From Asterias amurensis (Eukaryota > Echinodermata > Asteroidea > Forcipulatida > Asteriidae): 64,000 nucleotides of DNA. Below the pieces are notes generated by a model, which was not told the origin of the DNA, made no database searches, and saw nothing but the letters and a program-made list of their open reading frames with translations. The translations under genes and the position numbers were made by a program. The DNA is taken from contig NC_092650.1 in assembly GCF_032118995.1 (NCBI RefSeq), positions 5,084,001 to 5,148,000 of the forward strand, written 5' to 3'. Shown here one piece after another: positions 11,951 through 28,500 of this stretch (position 1 is its first letter; each line of letters opens with the position of its first letter).

Positions 11951-12200
11951 GGGCCCAATTTCATGGATCTGCTTACCGCCGAATTCTGCGCTTACAATCG
12001 CGATTCACCGCTTACGTGCTAGCGCCGAATTTTTGCGCTAGCCTTGTAAGCAAAGAATGCCTAGTAATGTGAAGTACGCATGCGCAGAAGCCCAAATTTG
12101 CCGCTAACCCGTGAAATACGCTTGCCGTAAGCACAGAATTCCCTGCTTCCGTAAGCGCCGATTCTGTGCTTACGGTAAGCAGAGCCATGAAATTGGGCCC
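11951..12200. mobile_element. MITE, gggcccaatttcat family, best copy
   Basis: The inverted ends are gggcccaatttcatgg at the left and ccatgaaattgggccc at the right, with internal complementary blocks rich in 'gcttac' and 'gtaagc'. About 250 bp. Further copies are at 32873-33123, 52896-53152 and, interrupted, 46328-49832; a degenerate one lies near 8100-8275. Confidence 0.88.
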
Positions 12201-12839
12201 TGCTGTACGGCAGCAGAATTACAAAGAGTATTTGTCACTGCTTTGTGGTAAGCAGTAAGCAGTTTATATAAGGCTGTTTTTCCCTTCAAAGGATTTCATG
12301 ATCCTTAAGATTATACTTCAAGAATTCTTCCTGAAAGAACAGAACACGGTTTGTCTCCGTCTATAGAAACTTTGCTGCCACGGAAAATTTCTGTCCCCCG
12401 TTATAAAAAATTTAAAAAATTGTTATCATTGTTACTAAAAAAGGTGTTTCTTGCCTTGTTTTTAGATACATATTTAATATGTATTTTGTCATGTTGGCTT
12501 TGAAAGTATTAAGTTGTTTATCTGTCAAAGATGCTCAAAGGTAGTTTAATCGATTGTGGTTATGGGACAAATTAGCTGCAAAAAGATTGAGTTTTAAAAA
12601 TGTATATTTCTTTAAGTTGAACTTTGATTAAATCCAGTTGTTCAATTGTTTTGTTATGTTTGTTCTTGATATTATACTACTGCTAGTCTGTACAGTTTAA
12701 TGTTGCTCGTATCCCAAAGTAAAAGTGTTGGATTTATTTATGGTCATGTGACTCATTTCAGCCTGCCTTGATTGCATGTGACCACACCTCATGGACCCAA
12801 TCAGCTATTTGTGAGTTGGCATACAAATAATGAATGTTT

Positions 12840-12969
12840 ATGAGTGCAATGGTGCGAATATTTTCATGAGTTAAAAGATGGAATGTTCTATTCAACGAGG
12901 CGGAGCCGAGTTGAATAGAACATTCCATCTTTCAACAAACGAAAATATTCTCACTATTGCACTAATGAA
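12840..12969. mobile_element. Hairpin MITE with ggcggagcc loop
   Basis: Two arms, gatggaatgttctattcaac and its complement, surround the centre gaggcggagccgag. Outer blocks 'gtgcaatggtgcgaatattt' and 'aatattctcactattgcac' also pair. Length about 130 bp. Confidence 0.8.
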
Positions 12970-13454
12970 AAACATTACATTATTTATTTTATATAATATT
13001 CAAGTAAATACACAAAAGAGATAGCAACTGTCTCTATAGTCTGATGAATTCAATTTAAGTGGCAACTTGTGATCAAGCTCCCAATTGTACATGACAACAA
13101 ATCTACATGTAACAGGCAAATTATTTATTTTGGCTTATTTCGTGCTTAATGTACGGTTTCCATTTCATAGCGCTGCTAACCGTTAGCACACCAAAAGTCA
13201 AGCTAATCGTCTGGTGCTTACTGAATGAAAATGAATGACGTAACATACAAATCCATGGTGAATGCGCAATTCGGCCGCTTACTTTTCTTGCTAACCTTTG
13301 AAATGTTAAGAAAATATTTCTTTAGCAGTGCTATTTGGCTATGATCTTTGGCCGGGTTTGAATCGATCGGATTGGAAAGCAGATCCTCACTCACTTCTGA
13401 TTGGTCAGCAGATTGTTCCCCCCCACCCCATTATTAAGCCTGGTAACCAAATTT

Positions 13455-13730
13455 AAAGGCAGTGGAAACCACTGGTAATTACCCAAAATAATTTTTAGCA
13501 TATAACCTTTCTTGGTAACGAGTAATGAGGAGAGGTTGATAGTATAAAACATTGTGAGAAACGGCTTCCTCTGAAGTAATGTAGTTTTCGAGAAAGAAGT
13601 AATTTTCTACGAATTTCGTCGACCAATTGAGCTCAAATTTTCACAGATTTGTTATTTTATGCATATGTTGAGATGCACCAAGTGAGAAGACTGGTTTTTG
13701 ACAATTACCAATAGTGTCTAGTGTCTTTAA
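13455..13730 (+). mobile_element. MITE, 'ggacactattggtaatt' family
   Basis: It begins aaaggcagtggaaaccactg and ends caatagtgtctagtgtcttt. Internal blocks include 'gtaatgaggagaggttgata', 'aacattgtgagaaacggctt' and 'caaattttcacag'. This is the most frequent element of the window; other copies are at 36899, 41399, 55563 (inverted) and 60236. Confidence 0.85.
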
Positions 13731-13977
13731 TGATGAACACCTGTGTGACTGTTCTGCTGTATCTCTGTTTGACTCAGTAAGCTTTGCATTGATGCTTATA
13801 CATTAGGTTTCTTGATGTATCGCCATCTGTTCATCTTTTTGCTGGGTAGATTTTGTTCTTTTGAGAAGTTGTCTTGCTTTATATTCTGCTATCGCCAAGT
13901 AGATTTTAAGGAATTCGGGAGACATCTTAGTTATGAAAGGAACCATCCTTTTTAACTACTACCTGGGTGGAAAGTAG

Positions 13978-14132
13978 GAAATCGACTAAGCTCCGCCCCA
14001 TTGCGTATTCGAAGGTCCGACATGCGTGTGCGTATGCTTGGTGCGCGCGGCAGAGTTGTGCAGAAAGGCATTGGAGAGGCGCATGGTTCTTGCTCACATG
14101 TGCGTCGTGGGCGGAGCCGAATGGATCGGTCT
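13978..14132. mobile_element. MITE with gatccattaagctccgcccc-type termini
   Basis: The left end 'atcgactaagctccgcccca' and right end 'gggcggagccgaatggatcg' are inverted and partly diverged. The core has 'gcgcgcggcagagttgtgcag'-like sequence also present in the copies at 24049-24246 and 60575-60752. Confidence 0.8.
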
Positions 14133-14435
14133 ATTGGTCTGTACTACTATGTTTGCTTTAATAGTGGATCGAGGTGACTTGTCGTTGAAAACTTCACTAC
14201 CGCGGTGTGAGTTCTTAATATTGATCTCAACATTTCAACTAGCTTGCTCTAGTGATTATCAGGAGACATGTACGTTACAAAATAAAACACACAAAAGGAA
14301 AAAAAGAAGCCCAAAGACAAACCATTGATTTCAATTATACAAAATATTTACTTCACAGTCACACCAAGTGCATAATATACAGTATTAGTTGATTGCATTT
14401 TTGAAAAAATATTACTTCCATTAAAAATTCATAGT

Positions 14436-14441
14436 TTTATT
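14436..14441 (-). terminator. Candidate poly(A) signal of the MsrA gene
   Basis: AATAAA on the minus strand lies about 70 bases beyond the SECIS. It is the first such hexamer after the SECIS and would give a 3' UTR of roughly 1.07 kb that contains the whole element. Other hexamers occur nearer the stop codon, so usage is an inference. Confidence 0.4.
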
Positions 14442-14504
14442 ACTCTTCCCTGCAGAAACTTTTTTGGTCTGGGAATGCAGATAGATTGAAGCATTTCACT
14501 TGTA

Positions 14505-14562
14505 AAGCATCGGTTTACTTGGCTTCAAGGTAGTCTTGAGTTGGCCAATAAACGTCATAGGA
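14505..14562 (-). promoter_or_regulatory. SECIS element, form II, in the MsrA 3' UTR
   Basis: Read on the minus strand, the quartet ATGA (14558-14555) is followed after 12 bases by the unpaired AA of the apical bulge. The 5' stem GTTTATTGGC pairs with GCCAAGTAAAC (one bulged G). The apical mini-stem TCAAG-ACTAC-CTTGA makes it form II. The 3' side of the quartet is CGAT (14512-14509). Helix length, quartet, AA and mini-stem all fit the eukaryotic SECIS consensus. It lies about 930 bases after the MsrA stop and in the right orientation to recruit SBP2 and direct selenocysteine insertion at the in-frame TGA. Confidence 0.93.
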
Positions 14563-15490
14563 AGAGATCACACTAAAATGATAAATGCATTCTCCAGCAA
14601 AAGGTTGTGTTTCTGCCTGAATCACACACTACGTCTATACAGTACTTAAATTTATTAATATTAATGCACAGTTTAAGAATAAGCAACTCTCCAAATTCAT
14701 TGTAAAACTAAGCACGCAAATTAGAGCCTTTGGAACGCTAGGTGACTTGCCAAGTATATTACTTTAGAAATGTCGTTTTTTTTCAGGATTTTATGCCGCT
14801 TGAATCAAGTTTTTTAAAGTGCTGAAAGATCCTCAGAAATTTGTAGTCAAAATGCATAAAACCTTACTTTTATGCAATCCCCTGGTATAAGTATAAATCC
14901 TTTGTGAAAACCATTGTTTAATTCGCTATTTTTGCTTAGTAAGGTTAAATAAGTAAAAACAAATCTACAAAACTACAACCACTGAACATGCCATAAAATA
15001 CCACCCAAAATCAGTAATTCACCCTAAATAAAACGTTCACTCCAAGAATGAATTTATACCAAAGATAAGATAGCGAGGTCAGGAACCAGATTAAATGAAA
15101 TAAACAGTCTAGACCCCCTGGCAAAATAATGTCAGTGGCATCATTGCAAACGATGGTGTGTGCATTGCAACCTGTGTACTTAGGAATCACACTATGCATC
15201 ATCTACAGTGTTCACTTGTCATGAAAATTGGCGGAAGTTCAAAGTAGCTTTATCGTCTGCAGTGAGTACTTTTCTTCAACTTTTTTTTCTCTATTTAATC
15301 ACCCAAAAGCAAAAAAGTCAAACAATTTAATGGCCCACCTTATGAAATGATGCAATCGCACACCAGTTTGTTTTAAAATGTGATTTATTAAGGGACATGA
15401 TTTCGTCGAAATGCAAGGAAAGGTTAAACTTGTCATTCAAATAAACAAATTATCACTCCAGCAATCCCGCTTCTGACACGATTTAATTAT

Positions 15491-19950
<4,460 letters not shown>

Positions 19951-22571
19951 GTCCTTTTTGTATTTTCTATCTGTTTTGTAAGCATGTTTTTGTATGTAAC
20001 GTGTAGTTCATGTAAACTTAAACTACGGAAGCCGCCACGGTTCATGTAATTCTTCAGTGAACAAACTTCTGTTTGCATGCCGCCAGTCTCTTGATTTCCC
20101 ACACATTATGCAGTGCTGGTCATTTTGGGGAAACACTACACTTTTTATACATTTGTTTGATATGTGAGAGTTTTCCTATGTGGTTGTATAATTTATCATC
20201 CTGTATATGGTTGTATTTATCATCATGGAGCAATAAACTAAAAATGTTTGGGGGAAATAGAAACAAAACCATATATGTATAGTTTTGCTCTTATAAAATA
20301 ACTTATATATGATTTTGCTGTTATATATATGTGGTTTTGCCCATTTAGTCATAAACAGCCCCTCATAGATGAGTAACGGGCCGAACTACAACACTTTAAT
20401 GCACTTTTCAGGGTATTTAATTGCACTTTTTCTGATTTTCTAAGGGAAAAACCAAAAATAGGAAATCAGTAGGAAGAATCATAATGCCTGGATTACTTTT
20501 ATGTATGCAAACTCTTTGACAAGTTCAAAGGTCTGACACCTTTTTTAAAATAATTTTTGTTTTACACTCAAGTTTGCTGTTCACATAAAATTAATTATAT
20601 GCTTATCTCTGTAACCGTGTTAAATATGGTTTCTGAAAAACCTGTTTAACCTTCATACAAAAAAAAAGTTGTATTTTTACTGTCATCGAGATGTCAATGT
20701 GAAATCAATGTCAAATTGAATTGAACATTTCCAGTCTTTACATACAATGTGACAATGACAAATAAATTCCTTCACATTATAGCTTCCCCATCAAGCATGC
20801 ACAATTGAACAATCTGAAGACAATTATACTTATCGGACACTTAAAAATTCTGACAAACGACATTTTGAAACCAAAAGTTCAAAAAGCACTTTCTGTAAAA
20901 CTGCCTGAAGAAATATTTATTTCATCACATCAAACAATGCATAAGGAACAAATTGTGAAATGCACATTATTCATGTGTAAATAAGATACACAAAATACAC
21001 GGAATGAAGATAACAAACAAACATTTTAAGGCACATTTGTTAAGGTTGCATATATAAGCTTGACCCTTTCTTTTTCATGTTTTTTTTTTCAAGCTTAAAA
21101 ACACAATCTAACAATAATGCCCCAAATAAAGATTGAATGTATAGGGAACACAAGACTTGGTATTTCCTAAGCAGGCAATAGCCACCCTGCCTAGAAACTT
21201 ACATAGAATTGAGTCAAAACCTCTGCAAGAAGTTGATAAAAAGAGCACATTAGATTTGTTTTTAAATATTTTTTAGAATGAATTTAGGATGACCCAGTTA
21301 CAAATACATGATTTCAGTTGTTACATGTTGTGAAATACAGATACAAGGAAGTACAGATAAGTTTGAGTAAAAAATGAAGATGTATTTAAACAAACAAAGT
21401 TGTTGGAAACTACAACTGATACAATGAACCACATCCTCTTACAATGAAACTGCAACTAGTCTTTCTCACAGAAAGAACTTTGGTGTCAAATAAGCCAGCT
21501 TTATTCGCATAAAAAACATGGTTCTTTTCTTGCATACCAAGAATATCTGGAGAAAATTATTGAAATAGCATCAAGGTTTTTGTTTGTTTGCGTTTCAGAG
21601 ATTTAGTTTGTGCTATCTTTGGTCTTGAAGGGGACACATGTCCTTGGATCGAGGGAGTTGGTCTATGAAAAGCATTTAAAACAGTTTGTTATGAAATGCA
21701 TGGTTAGAAAGGTGTTTTAAAAGTAGAATATGATCCACACAAACATGCCTCGAAATTGCACGGTTTTCCTTTTACGTCATGAACTGACACGGTCGGCCTT
21801 TTGGCTTACCGTAATAGTTTGAGAAGTAAAAGGAAAACCACACAATTTCGAGGCATACTTGTGTGAATAATTTTATTCTACTTTTAAAACATCTTTCTAA
21901 CCATATCAATATCATAACAAACTGTTTTAAATGCTTCTCCTGGATGGACCAACTCACCTGATCCCAGGCAACGTGTCCCTTAAAGAAAGTATGACAAAAT
22001 AATCATAATATTTGTACTACTACAAGAAGTATGGGTAATACAAGAAGTATTTCTGCCTACAATACTTTTCCCCCAACATAATAAAAGTCAGTGTTATTTG
22101 TAAGCTGTGGTAAAATCTGTCAGCATTGTTTAAGTAAATCTTTGTACTGACATCTGAAAAGAGCTTCCAGCGCTTAAGCACTATATGCATGTTATTATTA
22201 TTATTATTATGATTTAACACTTATTGCATGAAGAAGGAAAGCCATGGGCATTATCATATAGATGGCAAACATAGTAATGACAAATTGTGCTTGGCAGGGA
22301 ATAGTTACCAAGACATTGACTGGCTCCCTGCAAAACTGTTTCATTATATTTTCCACTGAACATCTAAGAAAATGTTAGTAATTTTCCCAGGCAATCTTTT
22401 TCTGCTTTGAAACAAGCAATAAACCATTAGGCCTTTGTTACACTTGACAACTGACTAATTTAATGCCCCTAAAATGTTGTTTTTGTTTTAAAGACATTAT
22501 TTCTTCTTTGAGGTCGTATTGAACTAGTCTCTTTATCAGCTGTCTGGTGTGACATGGTGCGCAGTATTGCC
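19951..22571. other. MsrA upstream region and CTSZ 3' flank
   Basis: No coding exon is recognised. The right part, up to the CTSZ stop at 22572, is probably CTSZ 3' UTR on the minus strand. It contains the hairpin element at 21628-21981 and A/T-rich unique sequence. The promoter of MsrA should lie near 19950-20100, but no motif stands out. Confidence 0.4.
21628..21981. mobile_element. MITE, about 350-bp hairpin with agggacac termini
   Basis: The arms pair over about 150 bp: 'gagttggtctatgaaaagca', 'tttaaaacagtttgttatga', 'cctcgaaattg' and 'ggttttccttttac' each have a complement on the right side. The central loop (about 21773-21823) is unique. The ends are aaggggacac at left and gtgtccctt at right. 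Confidence 0.88.
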
Positions 22572-25500
22572 TTATGGAAGGATGATGTCAGCATAGGAAC
22601 AGTCAGTTTCAATGCCCAGGTTGTATTTGTTTCCTTCATTGTTCTTGAATGAACTTGTAACAGTACGGTACCAGCCAGATTCTCCCTGAGTAGTAGAGAA
22701 AAGATTTGGAATAAAGTTTGTTAAGGGGAGTGTATCTTAGTAAAAACCAGCACACAAGGTATAGCTTCAAAACACAGCTTTTTTATGTGGTTTTCAATGA
22801 CCAGGGCTGTACATCATAAAGCCTGTAAGATGACATTTTCTTTTTCTGCATAAGGAGAATGAATTTCTACTTCATTCAATATATAATAAACACTATAAGC
22901 AAAGGAAAAGGCACTCGACTGAAAGCACTTGATTGATGCTCGATGCACATGCCCTGTCAAATCTTCTCGATCATTTATGAAATACACTTTCTGCTAAGTT
23001 ATAAAGCACATACAGATTTGAATTCAGCATGTTCGTTATACTATAGAATAACTGTTTTTATGTTGCCACCAGAGAGTCAGAACGAATCTCATTTTCTGGT
23101 TTAGAAAGAATTTCTGGCCCACAGTCTAATTGGGTCTGAGGGAAAACAGACTGTGCAAGTCTTGCATGTATTTACAAGGCTAGTAGTTAAAAGCTACAAA
23201 TTTGTTTCCTTCACATGTTAAGCAATGTACTATATGGTTCCCAATAAATTATGTACAAGACATAGCCATTTTCATAAATCTATTCAGCACACAAATGCGC
23301 TTAGCAAAGATTGCTCAGCAAAAACAGGTTACCATCAAACTACACTGTCTTTTTGTATTTTTTTCTGAACCAGTAGAGTATACCCCATTTATTGTTGCTT
23401 AATGCTTAGCAAACAGTTTTAAAGCATTTTTTACTGCTTAAAAGCTTCATGAAGATGGTCCCAGACTTAGACCAGAAGAGATACTCATAACTATTTCAAA
23501 TAAAGATGCAATGAGATACAGAGAATGGCTGAGAGATTGTTCTCCATGCTATAGACGATGTGACCTGTGACATCACATGTTTACAAAAGAGCCACAGAGC
23601 CTGGACTTCCTGCAGGTATGATTTGTACACAGCTCCATAGAAGAAAATATAAAGTACAATTTGTATCAACTTTTGATATGATGAAAGGGGGCACATCTCA
23701 AAACTTGTCCAGCTTTACCCTTTGAAACTCTTGGTTTTATGTGGAAATTACGACACAAAATGTCAACTTTCCCATAGGACCAGTGTAGTGCAGTGCCTGC
23801 CAGAATACTTAAAGAATGTACAAGGTCACACTTATTGTAAACAAAGGTCTCATGGTCTATAAACTCAATACTTACCCATGGTTGACCCCATGAGTTACGG
23901 ACGACCCAGAACTCCACACCGTTCTCATCCACTCCCCATCCTGCTACAGCAATAGCATGGTTCAACTAATGGGAAAAAACACAGTGAAATTATTCAGGGC
24001 TCAAATTTTGTGGGAGAAATCCACAAACAGCAATACCTCGGGATTAATAGACTGATCCATTAAGCTCCGACTCATTGCGTATTGACCAATTACAACCCAT
24101 TGCACAACCAAAAGTCCAACAAAATAAGGTCCGACATGCGTGCACGTATGCTTGGCGCGCGCGGCAGAGTTGTACAGAATGGCATTGGGGATGCTCACGT
24201 GTTCTTGCTCACACGTGTGCCGTGGGCGGAGCTTAATGGATCGGTGTATTGTTATTGGCTGGACCAGAATAATCTATTTCATGCGGCCAGACTCAAAAAA
24301 CAAAATTAAATCACAGTTTTGACAGCGGCCTTTAAACTTGTTCGCAGAAGAGAATATTTATCTCATTGGTTTTGTATGCATTTAAAAGTAAACTTTCATA
24401 CTCAGCAGGATTGAAAGTCAACGTTTGAACATCATCTAAAAGGAGTTTGAATTAAAAACACATGACAATCGAACGTGTCCCGGTTGTGAGTTTACTTGCC
24501 TTTAAACACAAACCACTGACCTCAGGTCCGTGGTCTACAGTAAATTTTGAGCTCTGTTATTACTTATCCATTTAATATAATAGCCATCATCACTGTAGCG
24601 TATCAACAACACTCTTGATAAATCCAATAACTTTCCCGAATCGTCAACAAAATGAACCATCAGAATCCCTCAGTAATAGAATAATTCGCCCCATAATCTT
24701 CTAGCATTTGATAAGATGAGTGTTCCCAGGCCCTGTTCTGGGCAAAGGGACTTTGGCTAGGCAGTGTGGAGTACATAAAAACAAAGTAAAATAAGGAGAC
24801 TATTTTTGGGAACAAAGTACAATCATGTGCTAGTTCCAAGGACATGTTAAATGCAGCTCAATCAACTTAAATTAAAAGAATGCTAGCCCCTTGGGACTAC
24901 TAGTCAAAAAGTCCTTACCGTTGGATTAGCTATGTACTGCGAGTAAACCTTTCCACCTCTAAATTTCTCAAGTTCTGCAGTGGCTTCAATCGCACAGCTA
25001 CATGAAAGAAACAAGTGTTCATGTTAGCACGCACCTTTTACATACTGCATGATTACATTGAAATTCATTCATTACAAAGTTCAAAAATGGTGTATTAGGC
25101 AATGAGACCCCTTGCACTGACATCACACATGGCCATAGAGTTATATATAAAAACTAGAGGGCGCACTGGCGCATGCGCGCAGGCGGCCATTTTCTAAGTT
25201 GACAAAACAGCCATCTCACAGCGTGTGTTTGTGCGGCCATTTTGTAAGTTGAACAAACAGCATCGTGTGAGCGTTCAATAAAGAAACCCTCAAACGTGTA
25301 TTTCATATTCAACGCGCGTACAGAATGGCGCGCTTGTCATCTTGCGGTCCTGTCGCATTTGTGCAAGCAGCATCACCAGTGCGCCCTCTAGTTCTTACAT
25401 ATAACTCAATGCACATGGACTACCCAGACGGCCAGCCATTTTGAGAGTCAAAATACAGTGAGTGCCTAACCGCTCACATGCCGCCTAAAAATGCACCTGG

Positions 25501-28500
25501 CACCGCACACGAAGGCAAGTCAATTCCCACATTGGAAGAACCAGTTGGGTTTGGTTCAATACTCATCGCAAGCTTGTAATGGAGTGATTGGCATTAAACA
25601 AAGAAAGGACTCATAAACTATGTGTAGAACTTAGGCGCCCAAAATTATGTCGTTTTGCACTTCACTGATGTATGACATTTAGTGCATGCCATGGAGGTAA
25701 GAATAGTCCTACATCCAAGTGTATCCTAAGTTCATATTAAATTGGCGACTACGGCTATAGCTAAGGCTATCCACTGGATAAATAGCAGCCCTTGCTGTAG
25801 TCATCAATTTAGATATGACCTAAGTGCATTCCGAGTCCTGTGGACACCCCCCCCCCCCAAGAAAAAACAAAAACAAACTACATTTCACAGTCCGAAAAGG
25901 CTATTTATCATACCTGATCGGTCCATTTTTATAGATTTCATTCATCATTTGATCCCGGCCAGTGATTCTACCATAGTCTCCAACCATCCAGCGGGTGTAA
26001 TTCTTCTCAGGGATGACGAAGCAGTCTCCGAAAGTTGAACAAGTACCACACTGGTTAAATTTAGAACAATCTGTAAGCGGGAACAATTTAAGGAAGTGAA
26101 CATGAGGTATACACAGCGCCATTCCTACATGATGGAACAACACAAGGCTCTCTCACTAGTTTTCGTTGGGTTCTATCCATGCAGTACTTGAAAGTCACCC
26201 AGCAGGCTCACCAGTTTCATCAATGATCGACTCTTCAATAATTTTTGCAAGAACTCTTCGTAGTTTACTTGCTGCATGCATCTGTAAATATTACCATCAA
26301 TCTAGACAGTTGAATGGTACAACTTCATTCCTATTCCTAGCTTTTAAAATGTATTAAAGGGAAGGTACACGTTTGGTAATTACTCAAAACAGAAATTAAC
26401 TTAAAAACTGACTTGGTAACAAGCATTGGAGAGCTGTTGATAGCACTTAAGTACTTGATAACTAGTTGATAGTAATGGACTTTTTGAGAAATAGTTAATT
26501 TCTCACTAAAATATTAAAAGACTTCTAGCTAGAAGTCAGTCTTTGATTCCTATCTGAAAGCACACAAATTCTTCCAACAAGGGTGTTTGTTCTTTCATCA
26601 TACCTAACATTCTTTCATTCATTTTACCTAACAACATCAGGCGCTGTAGTTCACTTCCATTCTTTAAAAACATGCTCAAAACTCATTTATTTAAATCCTC
26701 TTACACTTAGCTCATTCACTAGATTATTCATTGTATAATTTCATTGTATAATTTTGTATTATGTTTTACATTTCTTTCGCTTGTATGTATTGTTTTTTGT
26801 TCTGCGCTCCGAATAGGGTCTTGTACACTAGATAGATGGCGCATTATAAATGCATTATTATTATCATCTTCTCGCAACTTCAATGACCAATCTAGCCCAA
26901 ATTTTCACAGCTCGTTATTTTACTCTCAAACATCACACTCACTGAGGTAACATGAAGCAGCTCAATGTATGATATGTGTACAAGCGTGTGCGTGGCCTCA
27001 GCGAAGGGGTCCACAGAGAGATGGATACTGCTGTATCACTAAACAAAAGGACTGACATCTTAAAGCGAGATTGCCCCAAAACGGAAAAAATATGCTGGAA
27101 ACAATAGCAAGCATATTGCACATTCGCGGTCAGGGAATAAGAAACAACATCACGGGCCTGTATGCTTTGTTTTTGAACGAGCAAGGGCACCAAGGCATTT
27201 TCTCTTATTTATGGGTATGGGACACTTTTTAATTTCTACTGTACAACATTTAAAGTGCATCAAGGTAATGACCAGTGGGGCATGGAGGCAATCACCTTTG
27301 TGTCCCTGTGAAGTATCAGGCCTGAAACACGGTGGACTCATGAAAATGGCAAATTCTCATTGGGATTGCATACAATTGTGTTACAAGTTGCCGAGATGCC
27401 GATTGGCATCTGGGAAGGTTCAGAACCAAAAGATGCCGAGATGTAGAGTCAGTACAAGACAGATGAGAGGACTAGCTTACTCTGATTCTTAGCTTGGTAA
27501 TTGTTGCAGGTTTCATCTGGGATACCCTTAGTGTGGGCGTAACTGTAGACCCCCATGGCGTCTCCGCCTTCACAGCTACCAGCATTGCCGCAGTCTATGA
27601 CATTCTGAGCAGACAAGTAGGCAGATGGCCATGCACTCTTTCGCTTGATGTTGATGCGATCTGAAGGATACAGAAATCACACAAATTAAAATCAGCTTGC
27701 TCATTCCTACATTCCTACGGGTGAGATTCACTTTAGTTTTTTTTAAACAAAGCCTGTCTATCAACACACCTAAGGCAGCAATCCAAACAGCAGAAACTTA
27801 CTCACATTTTTGTAATAAGATTGCAATATGATTTTGGAGGTTAAACAAAGAATTGACTAAAGCGGGATTTGAACCAACGAACTCCAGATTAACGTGCCTG
27901 CGCTCTACCAACTGGGCTATCTAGCCCTATGTTGGCAGTGTCCCTATTTTGTCAATATCTTTGTTTGGGGGAGTTTTCAACATGTAAGACATACATTCAT
28001 ATGTATCACATTTGTTGGACATGTTGTGATTTGTCAATGCATCAACAGACAGAGCTTTATGGATTGATATGATTTAAATATTAATTCTGATTTCAGAGGT
28101 ATGTTTCTTCATAGCTCATCATACACTCAACAACTTTCAAAGTAGTCAAGTAGACACTACTGTGGCAATCTTACAAACTTTAAGCCGCTTAGAACTAGTA
28201 TTAGAAGTCAGTCAGAAATATAATCAATGTTTTTTTTTAAATTGGACAGGTTTTCTGGCAATTTCTTTTTTTCCTTTAGTACTCATCCCAAATTTCAATT
28301 TAAAAAAAAAATTTTTTTTTTTAAAAACCCCCAAAAAATCAATGTACATTCCTTTTGTTATAACTTTCGCATCTTCACTTCCTTTAAAATACTTTCCAAC
28401 TCACCGGCTAAGGAGCTTGTACTTGCCATGCACCAACAGCTTCCACAGTACTGAGGTATATGTTGGTTACGTGTTGCGCTGACATAGTTGACTCCATCGA

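Noticed and set aside
13140-13340. Another gggcccaatttcat MITE copy
   Set aside because: Only a few diverged blocks such as 'tttcatagcgctgctaacc' are visible and both ends are missing, so it was not listed as an element.
15185-15235. Another SECIS candidate with ATGA nearer the MsrA stop codon
   Set aside because: No helix of proper length and no AA bulge at the right spacing could be drawn; the structure at 14505-14562 fits far better.
27858-27932. Functional tRNA gene on the minus strand
   Set aside because: A and B boxes are present but the acceptor stem does not pair and SINE-like body sequence follows.
28162-28482. 106-codon plus-strand frame with Phe- and Lys-rich parts
   Set aside because: It overlaps CTSZ exon 2 in antisense and depends on poly-A and poly-T runs.
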